A stretch of 36,194 bases of DNA from a virus: positions 1 to 36,194 of IMG/VR virus record IMGVR_UViG_3300045135_000696; one strand, given 5' to 3'. The translations under genes were made by a program, and so were the position numbers. The notes under the pieces were generated by a model. The model ran no database searches, had not been told where the DNA came from, and was given only the letters and a program-made list of their open reading frames with translations. Below are positions 1 through 8,574 of the stretch, piece by piece. Positions within the stretch are counted from its first letter, which is position 1; each line of letters starts with the position of its first letter.

Positions 1-51
1 ATCCGCCAGCGCGTGTTCAGTGGTCGGAATGGACCAGACAAAGTTAGCCAT
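1..51 (-). CDS. 5' fragment of DUF7936-like protein (cut by window edge)
   Basis: Reading leftward from the ATG at 51-49, the first 17 codons (MANFVWSIPTTEHALAD) match exactly the start of the complete gene at 34619-34918. The rest lies beyond base 1. It overlaps the 3' end of the next upstream gene by 8 bases, as the complete copy does. It is best seen as the same gene met twice because the genome is circular, not as a second gene. Confidence 0.8.
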   Translation of the reverse strand, partial: MANFVWSIPTTEHALAD

Positions 52-124
52 TGGCTTGTGCCTCCATGTGAGCCTTATAGGCGTCGATCACTTCTTGGGT
101 GTGAACTGCGGAACACACCGCCTG
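1..124. repeat. Left copy of a 124-bp exact direct repeat
   Basis: These bases are identical to 34868-34991, after which the two copies diverge (base 125 is C, its counterpart T). The repeat covers the 5' end of a DUF7936-like gene and the 3' half of the small fibre-adjacent gene. Because one copy starts exactly at base 1, I read it as the overlap left by an assembly fork in a circular genome rather than as a biological terminal repeat. That is an inference. Confidence 0.95.
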
Positions 125-298
125 CACCTTGGCATCCTCGGCGCTGTAGTCGTCACCGGGGGCCACAACGTGGCGGTGGAAAGACCGGCTGATCTCCTCG
201 CCGTCGCGCTTGATTACGGTGGCCGTGCGCACCTGAACGTGGGCAAAGTCGCCCACCACTTCAATCTTGTCCGCAAAACTTTCTTCGGTTAGTGCCAT
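44..298 (-). CDS. Small fibre-adjacent protein, allele A (84 aa)
   Basis: A small acidic protein encoded directly downstream of the tail fibre. The ATG at 298 has a good ribosome site (AAGGAG about 7 bases upstream). The N-terminal half (KIEV, QVRTATVIKRDG, ISRSFHRHVV) is followed by VAPGDDYSAED and a C-terminal half that is residue-for-residue the same as in the 83-residue copy at 34911-35162. The N-terminal halves differ at many positions. Similar small proteins follow tail fibres in many marine phages, but no function is established. Its position and its variation together with the fibre tip suggest a fibre chaperone or an accessory tip subunit. That is inference. Confidence 0.75.
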   Translation of the reverse strand: MALTEESFADKIEVVGDFAHVQVRTATVIKRDGEEISRSFHRHVVAPGDDYSAEDAKVQAVCSAVHTQEVIDAYKAHMEAQANG

Positions 299-317
299 TG
301 TATTACTCCTTGGTCCG

Positions 318-337
318 CCTCAAGAGTCCACTTGAGG
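318..337 (-). other. Conserved hairpin between fibre and downstream gene
   Basis: Inverted repeat CCTCAAG / CTTGAGG with a 6-base loop, between the fibre stop codon and the Shine-Dalgarno of the next gene. The same hairpin and flanks recur at 35182-35201 beside a different fibre allele. There is no T-run after the stem, so it is not a standard terminator. An mRNA processing or stability element, or a recombination anchor for exchanging fibre tips, is possible. Confidence 0.6.
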
Positions 338-340
338 TAA

Positions 341-2869
341 TTAGGATGCTTCGTACGTGAAGCCTAAAGCTATTACCGCTACTGCCCCTGATCCTCCGCA
401 GACTTCTGCTGGCAGTGATGCCGCAAAAGTAGTGTTGTTTGCTCCAGTGGAGTCATTCACAGCGCCATTGGAGGTAATACTATTAAAATTAACTGTACCG
501 CTAACGCCATGAATCGCGCCTTGAAACGCAGTAAATGGGATAGTAAACGTAAACGAAGTGTCAGTACTTCCTGCCGTTACAGACAAACCAGTAATAGCAA
601 TAGAGCAGTGAACAATCCTACCTACTTTGGTGTATCTAGCATGACTAATCACCGCTGTCCCAGTAATATTTGTAAGGCCGGAAACAGTAGGCGTCCAAGT
701 CCCCTCCTCATAATCATCCAGCAGATTCGCCGCCCCAGTGCCGCCGAGATACACGCCGCCGGAGAGGTAGAGGTCCGTAAACCTGCGCGCTGAGTCACCA
801 AGCCCGACAGTGTTATCAGCTAACGCCCCGCTTGAATTGGTAGGGAGCATTGAGGCGCTGCTTCCAAAATACAGGCCGGACTGGTTATGAATCGTAGGGA
901 CTTTAGCCACCCCGGAGAGGTAGAGGTCTTTGTAACGTGCAGTAGATGCACCTATGTCGTGCTGTGCGTCTTCGCCCGAATCTGCCGTCATGTCCCAAGG
1001 GATAAGCCCAGCACCTTCATCAAAGCGAATCCCAACAGTGCCTGAATTGCCAATAACAAGATCGCCAAACTTGCTGCGAATACTCCCGACCGTGGTGCCG
1101 TCTTTGCGGAAGTCCACAATAGGGCCATCGGTTGCCAAGCGGTTAAAGAATGCAAGCCCACCGCTACCTGCCGAACCCGTTAGATCACGGGCAATAGATA
1201 AATAACCATCGGCAATACCCACACCTGCGTGTGATGTGGTGCTGGTTGTAATAAGCGTTGCGGGGGTCTGAGTAGTCCCCACCAGCAAGTTGCCACTCGC
1301 ATCGAGGCGGGCGCGTTCTGCGCCGCCAGCATACAGCTTAGTAGCGCCGTTATAGCCAAGGTTTAGCGCGTCGCTAACATATATCCAACCTTCGTTAGCC
1401 GGATATGTAGTCGTTCTGGTGCTAGACTGGATGCCAATTTCCATGTTTGAGTTTGCATCGTTACGAACGACCAAATTCGCAAAAGCGCTAGACCCCGAGC
1501 TAGAATTTTTAATTAGCCCGCCAATGGCCCCATCGGTGTTTGCTTCAACGTGGAAAAGGCGGGCCGGATTACTCGTCCCAATCCCGACGTTCCCCGAGCT
1601 GTCGATGCGCATACGTTCTACGCCGTTTACATAAGTCTGTAAACTGTCGTTAGAGTTATCATAGATAAGACGACCGACGTTCCCGATATCGGCATCTCCG
1701 AAATAAACAGCGGCAATGTTTGTGTTACTTGCTGTCAAAGATAGGATTGTAGAGCTATCTGAATCCACTATGCTCAAATCATATGAAGGACTCGTCGTCC
1801 CAATCCCGACGTTGCCGCCATTTAGAATAGCCGCATAATTAACGTCGCCGCCTGTAGGAGCATCAACGTAAAGACCTGTTGCAAGTGTTGCGCTTTGACC
1901 ATTAAAGGTTTCTACCTTAACGCCAGCAACTTCTCCTGCGCCATTAAAACTACCCGATGTTGTTGGAGCAACTCTAAGGCCTGAAATTTTTGAACTAGCG
2001 TTAACAGAAGCAGGAGCGTTAAGCGTTCCAGAAACAAGACCAATAGAGCCTACGTTGTTATTTGCAGGAGTTACTGATGGATTAAAAATAACGCCAGCCT
2101 GTGAGCCTGCAATAGTTATAGAGCCTTCTACATCAAGGATGCCGTCAGGTGACGAGTCACCAATCCCCAACGCCTCCGCACTAGCGTCCCAGAAAAACTT
2201 AGGCGTCGTGCCGGTGTCTTCGTAGAAGGAGATGTCGCCGCCACCGTCAATGTCCATTCTTTTTACAAAAGTAGACAAGTTATTAGCGGTATAAAATTGC
2301 AATATACCGGCGTTGCTATTACTTTCCCAACGAGCCGAGTTAATTTGGGCTTGGTTTTTGTCTTGAGAGCTTGAGTTTGTCCCTTGAAAAATTAAGTCAA
2401 AACTTCCTTGAGACGCCCCTGCAGCTGTTTTTTGAATATTTACATCGCCAGCCGAAGTCAGCCCATCAGCCGTGACATTGCCGGTAACGTCGATGCCGGT
2501 GGCGGTGGTGGCGAGTTTGGCGGCGTTGTCGTAGTAAAGGGTTACTGTTTTATTAATAGCATGGAACTCGGCCTGAGCGCCCCCAGCAGAATCTTGAATC
2601 AGAGTCGCTGTTCCATTGCTTTTGAGAGTTAGTTTCCCTGTCCCTAAATCTTGGACGTAGCTATTAGACCCATCGTGATAAATCTGAAGGTCCGACCCAG
2701 CGCCGAAGATGGCTTTTTCATTGTCCCCAAAGACAATGTTCCCACCCGCGCCGATGCCGCTGGGAAGCTCAGACAGTTGAACTTTGACATTCCCACCCGA
2801 CCGCACCGCGATCAGGTAGTCAGTGCTTTGAAGTGCCCCGCCGTCTGACAGCTCGGAAATCTTGCTCAT
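341..2869 (-). CDS. Tail fibre / receptor-binding protein (842 aa), allele A
   Basis: Long fibrous protein expected to sit on the tail tip and bind the host surface. The N-terminus (MSKISELSDGGALQSTDYL) is the usual fibre attachment type of marine phages. The body is a chain of beta-rich modules with NGxxxLYYDN, GIGTxxPxxxL, MRIDSSGNVGIGT and RYKDLYLSGGVYLGG motifs. After DDYEEGTWTPT comes a C-terminal globular tip of roughly 110 residues. Starts one base after the stop of the upstream assembly gene. The DNA is visibly more AT-rich than its neighbours, typical of exchanged fibre modules. The partial gene at 35213-36194 shares the YKDLYLSGGVYLGGTGAAN and DDYEEG junction but has an unrelated tip. 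The start of the variable region suggests a recombination boundary there. Confidence 0.85.
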   Translation of the reverse strand: MSKISELSDGGALQSTDYLIAVRSGGNVKVQLSELPSGIGAGGNIVFGDNEKAIFGAGSDLQIYHDGSNSYVQDLGTGKLTLKSNGTATLIQDSAGGAQAEFHAINKTVTLYYDNAAKLATTATGIDVTGNVTADGLTSAGDVNIQKTAAGASQGSFDLIFQGTNSSSQDKNQAQINSARWESNSNAGILQFYTANNLSTFVKRMDIDGGGDISFYEDTGTTPKFFWDASAEALGIGDSSPDGILDVEGSITIAGSQAGVIFNPSVTPANNNVGSIGLVSGTLNAPASVNASSKISGLRVAPTTSGSFNGAGEVAGVKVETFNGQSATLATGLYVDAPTGGDVNYAAILNGGNVGIGTTSPSYDLSIVDSDSSTILSLTASNTNIAAVYFGDADIGNVGRLIYDNSNDSLQTYVNGVERMRIDSSGNVGIGTSNPARLFHVEANTDGAIGGLIKNSSSGSSAFANLVVRNDANSNMEIGIQSSTRTTTYPANEGWIYVSDALNLGYNGATKLYAGGAERARLDASGNLLVGTTQTPATLITTSTTSHAGVGIADGYLSIARDLTGSAGSGGLAFFNRLATDGPIVDFRKDGTTVGSIRSKFGDLVIGNSGTVGIRFDEGAGLIPWDMTADSGEDAQHDIGASTARYKDLYLSGVAKVPTIHNQSGLYFGSSASMLPTNSSGALADNTVGLGDSARRFTDLYLSGGVYLGGTGAANLLDDYEEGTWTPTVSGLTNITGTAVISHARYTKVGRIVHCSIAITGLSVTAGSTDTSFTFTIPFTAFQGAIHGVSGTVNFNSITSNGAVNDSTGANNTTFAASLPAEVCGGSGAVAVIALGFTYEAS

Positions 2870-2870
2870 T

Positions 2871-3215
2871 TCAAACCTCCACCTGCGGCCAGTCGTCCGC
2901 GCTTAGATTGGGCCAGTTTACATTATTCGGCAGATCCCGTAGAGCCTGCCGATACGCTGCCCACGCCTCTCGATCCACGGGAGCGTCGGGGAGTTGGGTC
3001 CAGTCTGAGGCCGTCAGAAGCTGGTTCCGATACTCCCGATTGGCAATCGCCCTCTCCGCCTCCAGAGAGGCCGTAGGAGCCTCTTTAAGCTCTACCCCGT
3101 CCCACTCCAGCCTAAAGGGATTAAGCCCCTCAGGGATCGCTACAGAGCCTTCTGGGGGCTCCTGCCCTGTATAGATAGAGACGATCTCGTCCCCGTCAAT
3201 GACTGCCCACTTCAT
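2871..3215 (-). CDS. Tail fibre assembly protein (114 aa)
   Basis: The C-terminal half (YRNQLLTASDWTQL, then REAWAAYRQALRDLP) matches the phage tail assembly chaperone family (Phage_tail_APC type), found directly before or after fibre genes and thought to help fibre folding or attachment. The N-terminal half (MKWAVIDGDEIVSIYTGQ) is a short beta-rich domain common in this group. The start ATG overlaps the stop of the large tip gene by ATGA, and the stop lies one base before the fibre start, so all three are translationally coupled. Family placement is fairly secure; the molecular role is inferred. Confidence 0.75.
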   Translation of the reverse strand: MKWAVIDGDEIVSIYTGQEPPEGSVAIPEGLNPFRLEWDGVELKEAPTASLEAERAIANREYRNQLLTASDWTQLPDAPVDREAWAAYRQALRDLPNNVNWPNLSADDWPQVEV

Positions 3216-6200
3216 CGCTTGAGCCTCACAGCCTGAATGTAGGTTCCCGGTGCCCTAAAGGAGCGGGGGAAGGTGCCGTTGGTATTGGTCGCCGCTTGGA
3301 GGATAAAGCGCCAATCCGAATCATCCGCCGGGATTGAATACTGCATCGTGCTTGAGAATAGAACCTGCTGAATCTGCGCCCAGTTGGTCGTGTCATAGAC
3401 CGAATCGCCTACAAAATACTGCGTGGCCTTCAGGGTCGTCCCCTGATAGATCAGCACCCGGATGGCGATATAAGGCGCGCCAGAGGCTTCGGGGTGCGCC
3501 CGTAGGCCCCACGAGATTTCCGCCAAGTCTCCGCTGGCGTAGGTCTGACCAGTAAGGCTGGCGAGGCTTAGGAAGCTGGTGCTGTAGTTGGTATTCGACG
3601 CCATATCCGCTCGGGCGGTGTTGGTAATAGCCCGCCCAGCCACTTGGGTCGTCCCCACACCCCCCGTCGCAATGATCAGGTTGCCCGCACTGGTGTCGAG
3701 CGTCACGCCGTCAATGGAGAGCCGGTCCGCGTTGAGCGATCCTGCCGTGATGTTGGAGGCGTTGAGGTTGCTGATCGTCACCGTCGAGGCGTTGATCGAG
3801 CCAGCGGTGATTGAGCCAAGGTCGGCGCTGATCGCGGCCAGATTGGTCACGTTGATGGCGTCGGCGTCCACCGTGCCATTGATTAGCAGGCTGCCATCAA
3901 TCTGCACGTCAGTCGTAAAGCGCGCCTTGTTGCTCACCACTTGGAAGGGTATGAGCGGGGTGGTCGTGGTGTCGGAGGGGTTCACCACGCTGAACTTGTC
4001 AGCAATGACCGCAAACTCGCTCGTGGGCGTAGCCGTCGCCGTAGTGCTCAGCAGGCCGAAGCCGGACACCCGACCATTGCTGTCGATCTTGACCGTGTAG
4101 TTGGCCTCGATGCCGTTGATGCTCGTGGCGTTGGTCGTGATCGAGGTGGTGTTGGTTCCCACCGTCGTGGTCAGGCTGGTCACGCTGGAGCTGATCGAGG
4201 TGATGTCGCCCTCTGTCGCCGTGACGCGAGTGTCGAGGGAGGAGACAGCGGTGGCGTTTGCTGCAACGCCCGTCGATGGATCATTGACCGTTGATTGCAG
4301 CGCCGTCACGTCCGTGCTGATCGACGTGATGCTGCTTTCTGCGGACGTCACCCGAGTGTCTAAGCTGCTCACCGCCGTGGCGTTTGCAGCCACCCCAGTG
4401 GTCGGATTGTTCACCGTGCTCTCAAGGGCCGTCACGTCGGAGGACAGGCTGGTGATCGTGCCCTCTGCCGTGGTCACCCTTGTGCTGAGTGATGACAGGC
4501 CCGATGCGTTGGCCGCGACGCCCGTGGTGGGATCGTTCACCGTCGACTCAAGGTCGGTGATTGCGGACGAGTTGGAAGTGATCGTGCCTTCCGCGCTGGT
4601 CACACGGGTGGTCAGCGAAGTCAGCGCCGAGGAGTTGGCGGCAATGTTGCTCTCAGCCGTCGTCAGGTCTGCTTGCAGCGTCGTCACGTCGGCGGAGATG
4701 GAAGTGATGCTGCCCTCTGCGCTCGTCACTCTCGTCCCCAGAGAGGACAGGCCAGAGGCATTCGCAGCCACGCCGGTCGTCGGATCGTTCACGGTGGACT
4801 CAAGGGACGTGATTGCGGACGCCTGCGTCGTCAGCTGCCCTTCCGCCACCGTAGTGCGGGAGTCAAGGGATTGGATCGCCGTGCTCGTGCCAGCCGTGAG
4901 ATCGTCCAGCGTCTCAAGGTCTAGCTCGCCAGTGGACTCCAGCTCGATGGGGTTGGTGTCGGCCTCGTCCTCAACCCGCGTCAGGAAGTCTAGCCGCGTC
5001 GTCAGCACCGTGGTGCTCTGCGCCTCGCTCGTGATCTGCCCTTCAACCGTGGTGACACGAGTGTCGAGGGAAGTGATGGCGCTGCTGTTGGCTGCAATGT
5101 CCGTCTGAGCCGTGGTGATGGCCCCAGCGTTGGTCAGGATGTCCGCCTGCGCCGTGGTGAGATCAGAGGACAGCGACGTGATGTCGGAGCTGTTGATCGT
5201 GATGTTGCCTTCGGCGCTCGTGACCCGCGTGGTCAGGGCCGTGATGGCGGAGGCGTTGGTGGTGATGTCGGTTTGAGCCGTGGTCAGGCCCGACTGGAGG
5301 CTGGTGATGTCGGACGCTTGGCTCGTGATTGAGCCCTCGGCACTCGTCACCCGAGTATCTAATGCGCTGATCGCGGACGTGTTGGTGCTGACGTTGGTGT
5401 TGGTCGTCGTCAGGTTATTGGTCAGCGTCGTGATGCTGGTGCTGTTCGACGTGATGTCGGTTTCGGTCTGCGTCACCCTCGACTGGAGCACGGTGATCGC
5501 GTTGGACGTGGTGGAGAAATTGCCCCCCGCGTCCTGCAAGACCGTCTCAAGGTCCGTGATGTCCGCGCTGATGGCAGTGATGGACGCGCCTTGCGTCGTC
5601 ACCGTGGTGTCGAGGGTCGAGATCGCCGAAGCGTTTGCGGTGATTGCCGCGCCATTCGTCGCAATGTCTGCGGTGTTGGTGTCGATGTCCCCTTCGGCGA
5701 TCGTCATGCGAGTCTGAAGGGCGGTAATCGCGGAAGCATTCTGCCCGATGCGGGGGTCTAGCAGGGATTGCCAAGCGCTCCCGTCCCAGTAATAGGGGGC
5801 GTTGTTATCGTCCGTGTCATACCAGCGGGAGCCGTCAGGGATGGGATTGGGGACGCCGCCAACGCCAGCCACCGGCGCCGTGTCCTGAAGATAAACGTCA
5901 GCCACGCCTGCCGTGATGTCGCCGAGCAGGCCTTGCAGGTTTTGCAGCGACCCCTCAAGGGTGTCGATGTTGCCTTGGATCGTGCTGTTGGACTCATTAA
6001 CAAATATGGCAACGTCGCCAAGGTTCTGGATGTCTACCTCAAGTCCCGTCTCAAGGTTGAGGATCGTTTCCCCTTCCGTCTCGACGCGGAGAATGTCCTG
6101 CTCAAGGATGCTGTTGAGCACGTCCGTCTGGCCCAGCACGGTGGTGCCATCGGTGTCATAAAGATCGGTGCCAACGGTGGAGCCCACCGTGGCGTTGTCC

Positions 6201-8188
6201 TCGGGCTTCGTCCCGGCCGAGTCAGTGACGCTCGGCCAGTCTGCCGTCTCGGCAAAATTGGCGTCATCGTTAAGCTGACTCGTCGCAATCTGCCCAGCCG
6301 TGGCTGTGACGGTGGAGGTGTCGGAGTCGGGATCGCGGATCGACTCGCGGCCATCAACGTCCTCGGAGCGGGCCCAGTAGTAGCGCGTGGTGCCCCTCGC
6401 GAGCTCGTGCCGGAAGCGCGTGCCGCGTACTCGGCCCACCTCGACGGCGTTGGCCCAAGCGCTGTCCGCCGAGGCGTAGATCACCACCTCGTCGTACATG
6501 GAAGGCATCGAGGGCGCCTCCCACTCCAGCAGGATGCCCTCCTCCTCACTGGTGGCGGTCAGGCCACTCGGCGAAGGCACCGCCGGATCGTTAAAGACAA
6601 TCGTGCCGGCTGCCGTGCGCGTGCTGTAGTCACCGAGCGCCGGGTCGGTATAGGCGGAGGCGCTGTCCTCCCGCACCGTGAGCATAAAGCCTTTTTCGGG
6701 ATCGAAGGACCACGCATCGACCACAAAAACCTTTGAGGACCAGCTGAGCTCGGACACCGTGAGGTTGATGCGGTCGCCCACGCCGACCTTGAGGGCCTTC
6801 CAGTTGAGCGGCACCACGGCCGTCGTCTGCTGATTGTTCAGGCGCAGGGACCGCCACGCCAGCCGCTGGGCCATGTATTGGTCATTGGTCATGGGCAGAG
6901 CGATGGACGTTGCCAGCTCTTGCCCGTCGTCTCTCGTGCTTAGGTAATCGCTGTCCTGCACGCGCAGGAACTGCGTGGCTGCGTAGTCGGCAGAAGGATC
7001 GACAAAGGTGCCGCGCACGGTGTTGAAGCGCTGAGCTCGCGGCCGCTCGGGCTGCACCTGCACGTCGCCCACGATGTCGTTTTCGGTGAAGGTGAACGTG
7101 GGCGCCTCATAGGCTGCGGCGCGGATGCGGTACTTACCGCCGGACCAAGTGAGCGTGCCCGCCATCGAGGAGAGCAGGTTGCGGATATTGTCGGCGTAGG
7201 CGGTGCCGGTATCGAGGACGCCGTTGCAGGTGAAGCGCTTGGTGGAGCCGCCGGAGGGCACCGTGACGGTGGCATCGCACTGGTCAGCTGCCGTCGCCAC
7301 CATGGCCCAGTCGATGTCGGAATAGGACACGCCCTCGGCACCCATGCCAAGGTCTGCATCGAAGAGATAGTCGGCGAGGCAGAGCGCGGGGTTATCGGAC
7401 CATTCCCAAGTGGTGGGGTCCGCCAGCCGATGCAGGCCAGAGCCGCCGTTGGTTGAGTCAAGGCGCGGATCGTAGACCTTCTTGCCCTTGACCACGGCGC
7501 GGATGCTCTGCGGCGCACCGTTCGACCATACGCCCTCGCCCGTGCGGGTTCCGAGCTCGAAGGCGCTGACAACGTAGCAGGTGCCCTTGCCGACGTGGGA
7601 GGTGGTCCAGTCGCTGAAGGCCGAGGCGAGCTCGGAGACGTGGCTCTGCGTGTCAGAGCCGAGCCGCCGATAAAAGTTGGTGACCTCATTGCCAGAGATG
7701 GGCCCATAGGTGCCGCTCGTGACGCCGCCCGTGCCCGCCCAATCAATGATGGCGGAGGGGATTTCATCGCCGTCGAGCCAGATGGCCTCGATGTCGTCGC
7801 ACTCGTGGGAGACAAGGCTCACCACTGTCCAAAGGGTGTTATTGTCCTGCGTGCCTGCGGTCGGCTTGGTGTTGGTGTAAACCACGGGGCCGGACACCCG
7901 AGCTCGGCCATAGACGATCTTGGAGGGCTCGATGGCCGAGCGGACCATGACGTCACGGGGTGCGGAGGCAGCTGCCTTGCGGGCGTCGGATTCTTGCTTT
8001 TTGCTGTAGGAAGCAACCATCGCAACGTCGGCGACGGCGGCTGCGGTAGTGATTGCTGCGACGGTGGTGGCGCTGAATCCAGTTGCGGCGCCCGTACCAG
8101 CTGCAACCCCTCCCGCCCCAACCCCAGCGGTCGCGCCGGCAACGTATGCTTTCGCAGCGATTATGGCTTGAGCGACTGCTGTGGCCAT
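3212..8188 (-). CDS. J: Tail tip / host specificity protein J-like (1658 aa)
   Basis: Largest protein of the genome, at the J position of the lambda tail operon, forming the tail tip that contacts the host. Residues 1-70 are Ala/Gly/Thr rich and possibly membrane-interacting. Residues about 80-520 are the J-type tip core (PSKIVYGRARVSGPVVYTN, RLDSTNGGSGLHRLADP). A fibronectin-III-like domain (PSGLTATSEEEGILLEWEAP) follows near 540-640. Residues about 810-1366 are a long coiled coil of near-repeats (SAITxLxTRVTSAEG). The C-terminal region (SLLINGTVDADAINVTNL, ITAGSINAS) is the usual distal J domain. Start ATG has GGAG 6 bases upstream and overlaps the gpK-like stop (TGATG). Unusually long, because of the coiled coil. 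Confidence 0.9.
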   Translation of the reverse strand: MATAVAQAIIAAKAYVAGATAGVGAGGVAAGTGAATGFSATTVAAITTAAAVADVAMVASYSKKQESDARKAAASAPRDVMVRSAIEPSKIVYGRARVSGPVVYTNTKPTAGTQDNNTLWTVVSLVSHECDDIEAIWLDGDEIPSAIIDWAGTGGVTSGTYGPISGNEVTNFYRRLGSDTQSHVSELASAFSDWTTSHVGKGTCYVVSAFELGTRTGEGVWSNGAPQSIRAVVKGKKVYDPRLDSTNGGSGLHRLADPTTWEWSDNPALCLADYLFDADLGMGAEGVSYSDIDWAMVATAADQCDATVTVPSGGSTKRFTCNGVLDTGTAYADNIRNLLSSMAGTLTWSGGKYRIRAAAYEAPTFTFTENDIVGDVQVQPERPRAQRFNTVRGTFVDPSADYAATQFLRVQDSDYLSTRDDGQELATSIALPMTNDQYMAQRLAWRSLRLNNQQTTAVVPLNWKALKVGVGDRINLTVSELSWSSKVFVVDAWSFDPEKGFMLTVREDSASAYTDPALGDYSTRTAAGTIVFNDPAVPSPSGLTATSEEEGILLEWEAPSMPSMYDEVVIYASADSAWANAVEVGRVRGTRFRHELARGTTRYYWARSEDVDGRESIRDPDSDTSTVTATAGQIATSQLNDDANFAETADWPSVTDSAGTKPEDNATVGSTVGTDLYDTDGTTVLGQTDVLNSILEQDILRVETEGETILNLETGLEVDIQNLGDVAIFVNESNSTIQGNIDTLEGSLQNLQGLLGDITAGVADVYLQDTAPVAGVGGVPNPIPDGSRWYDTDDNNAPYYWDGSAWQSLLDPRIGQNASAITALQTRMTIAEGDIDTNTADIATNGAAITANASAISTLDTTVTTQGASITAISADITDLETVLQDAGGNFSTTSNAITVLQSRVTQTETDITSNSTSITTLTNNLTTTNTNVSTNTSAISALDTRVTSAEGSITSQASDITSLQSGLTTAQTDITTNASAITALTTRVTSAEGNITINSSDITSLSSDLTTAQADILTNAGAITTAQTDIAANSSAITSLDTRVTTVEGQITSEAQSTTVLTTRLDFLTRVEDEADTNPIELESTGELDLETLDDLTAGTSTAIQSLDSRTTVAEGQLTTQASAITSLESTVNDPTTGVAANASGLSSLGTRVTSAEGSITSISADVTTLQADLTTAESNIAANSSALTSLTTRVTSAEGTITSNSSAITDLESTVNDPTTGVAANASGLSSLSTRVTTAEGTITSLSSDVTALESTVNNPTTGVAANATAVSSLDTRVTSAESSITSISTDVTALQSTVNDPSTGVAANATAVSSLDTRVTATEGDITSISSSVTSLTTTVGTNTTSITTNATSINGIEANYTVKIDSNGRVSGFGLLSTTATATPTSEFAVIADKFSVVNPSDTTTTPLIPFQVVSNKARFTTDVQIDGSLLINGTVDADAINVTNLAAISADLGSITAGSINASTVTISNLNASNITAGSLNADRLSIDGVTLDTSAGNLIIATGGVGTTQVAGRAITNTARADMASNTNYSTSFLSLASLTGQTYASGDLAEISWGLRAHPEASGAPYIAIRVLIYQGTTLKATQYFVGDSVYDTTNWAQIQQVLFSSTMQYSIPADDSDWRFILQAATNTNGTFPRSFRAPGTYIQAVRLKR
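4090..5760 (-). repeat. Coding repeats: 42-residue coiled-coil units in J
   Basis: The part of J encoding residues about 810-1366 is built of degenerate repeats. The clearest series carries VNDPTTGVAANA-type motifs whose DNA copies start near 4268, 4394, 4520 and 4772, spaced 126, 126 and 252 bases. The unit is therefore 126 bp or 42 residues, six heptads, consistent with a continuous trimeric coiled coil. A degenerate unit (SNIAANSSALTSL) fills the gap near 4646. The copies differ at many third positions, so the array is old or selected. Repeat number could change by recombination. Confidence 0.85.
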
Positions 8189-8574
8189 CAGATTCTCCAG
8201 CCTTCGAGGGCGTAGCGCAGCGGCGCCCGATACAGCCCGACTTTGAGCGGGACCAGTGCGCCGTCAGGTACACGCACGCCAGTGATCTCGCCCACACCCG
8301 GCAATTTTAGCAGGAGCACGTCCGCCGTGCTTGTCTGATCAACGGGAACCGATGGCCCAAGAATGTGGCTTAGCAGACCCGCTAAGCCGCCATGACGGGT
8401 CATGATGGCCTCAGCCTCCTCCTGCGTTGAGTAGGTCAGCCCCAGCGCTGGATCATAGCCCCTGAGGGCCTCAAAAACGGCCCGTGCGAGCTGGCAGCAA
8501 TCAAGGCGGCCCCACGCAAAGGGCTCGTCACCAAAGGCCCGTGTGACGCTCCTGACGGCCTCCTCGCGGGTCAT
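8188..8574 (-). CDS. gpK-position NlpC/P60-like (DUF6950-type) tail protein (128 aa)
   Basis: Lies where lambda gpK, a tail-tip peptidase, is found, between the gpL- and J-like genes. The N-terminal segment FAWGRLDCCQLARAVFEAL resembles the catalytic-cysteine helix of NlpC/P60-fold proteins (pattern FxWGxxDCxxLA). I do not see the usual catalytic histidine: the later strand reads VLLLKLPGVGEITGVRVPDG. It may be a structural, inactive member such as the DUF6950 family. I choose the ATG at 8574, forming TGATG with the upstream stop; the only longer start is a TTG. Role in tail tip assembly or local peptidoglycan digestion is inferred from position. Confidence 0.7.
   Translation of the reverse strand: MTREEAVRSVTRAFGDEPFAWGRLDCCQLARAVFEALRGYDPALGLTYSTQEEAEAIMTRHGGLAGLLSHILGPSVPVDQTSTADVLLLKLPGVGEITGVRVPDGALVPLKVGLYRAPLRYALEGWRI

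Noticed and set aside
1-124. Biological direct terminal repeat
   Set aside because: The second copy lies 1.2 kb inside the right end and is followed by an alternative allele, so it does not mark two genome ends.
341-2869. Diversity-generating retroelement as the source of fibre variation
   Set aside because: No reverse transcriptase gene and no template-like repeat was seen; whole-module exchange explains the difference.
4101-5108. 335-codon plus-strand frame with repeats
   Set aside because: Mirror of the coiled-coil repeats of J; its periodicity comes entirely from the real gene.
4090-5760. Short spaced repeats that might suggest a CRISPR array
   Set aside because: The repeats are degenerate, in frame, 126 bp apart and encode a coiled coil; no cas1/cas2 genes are present.
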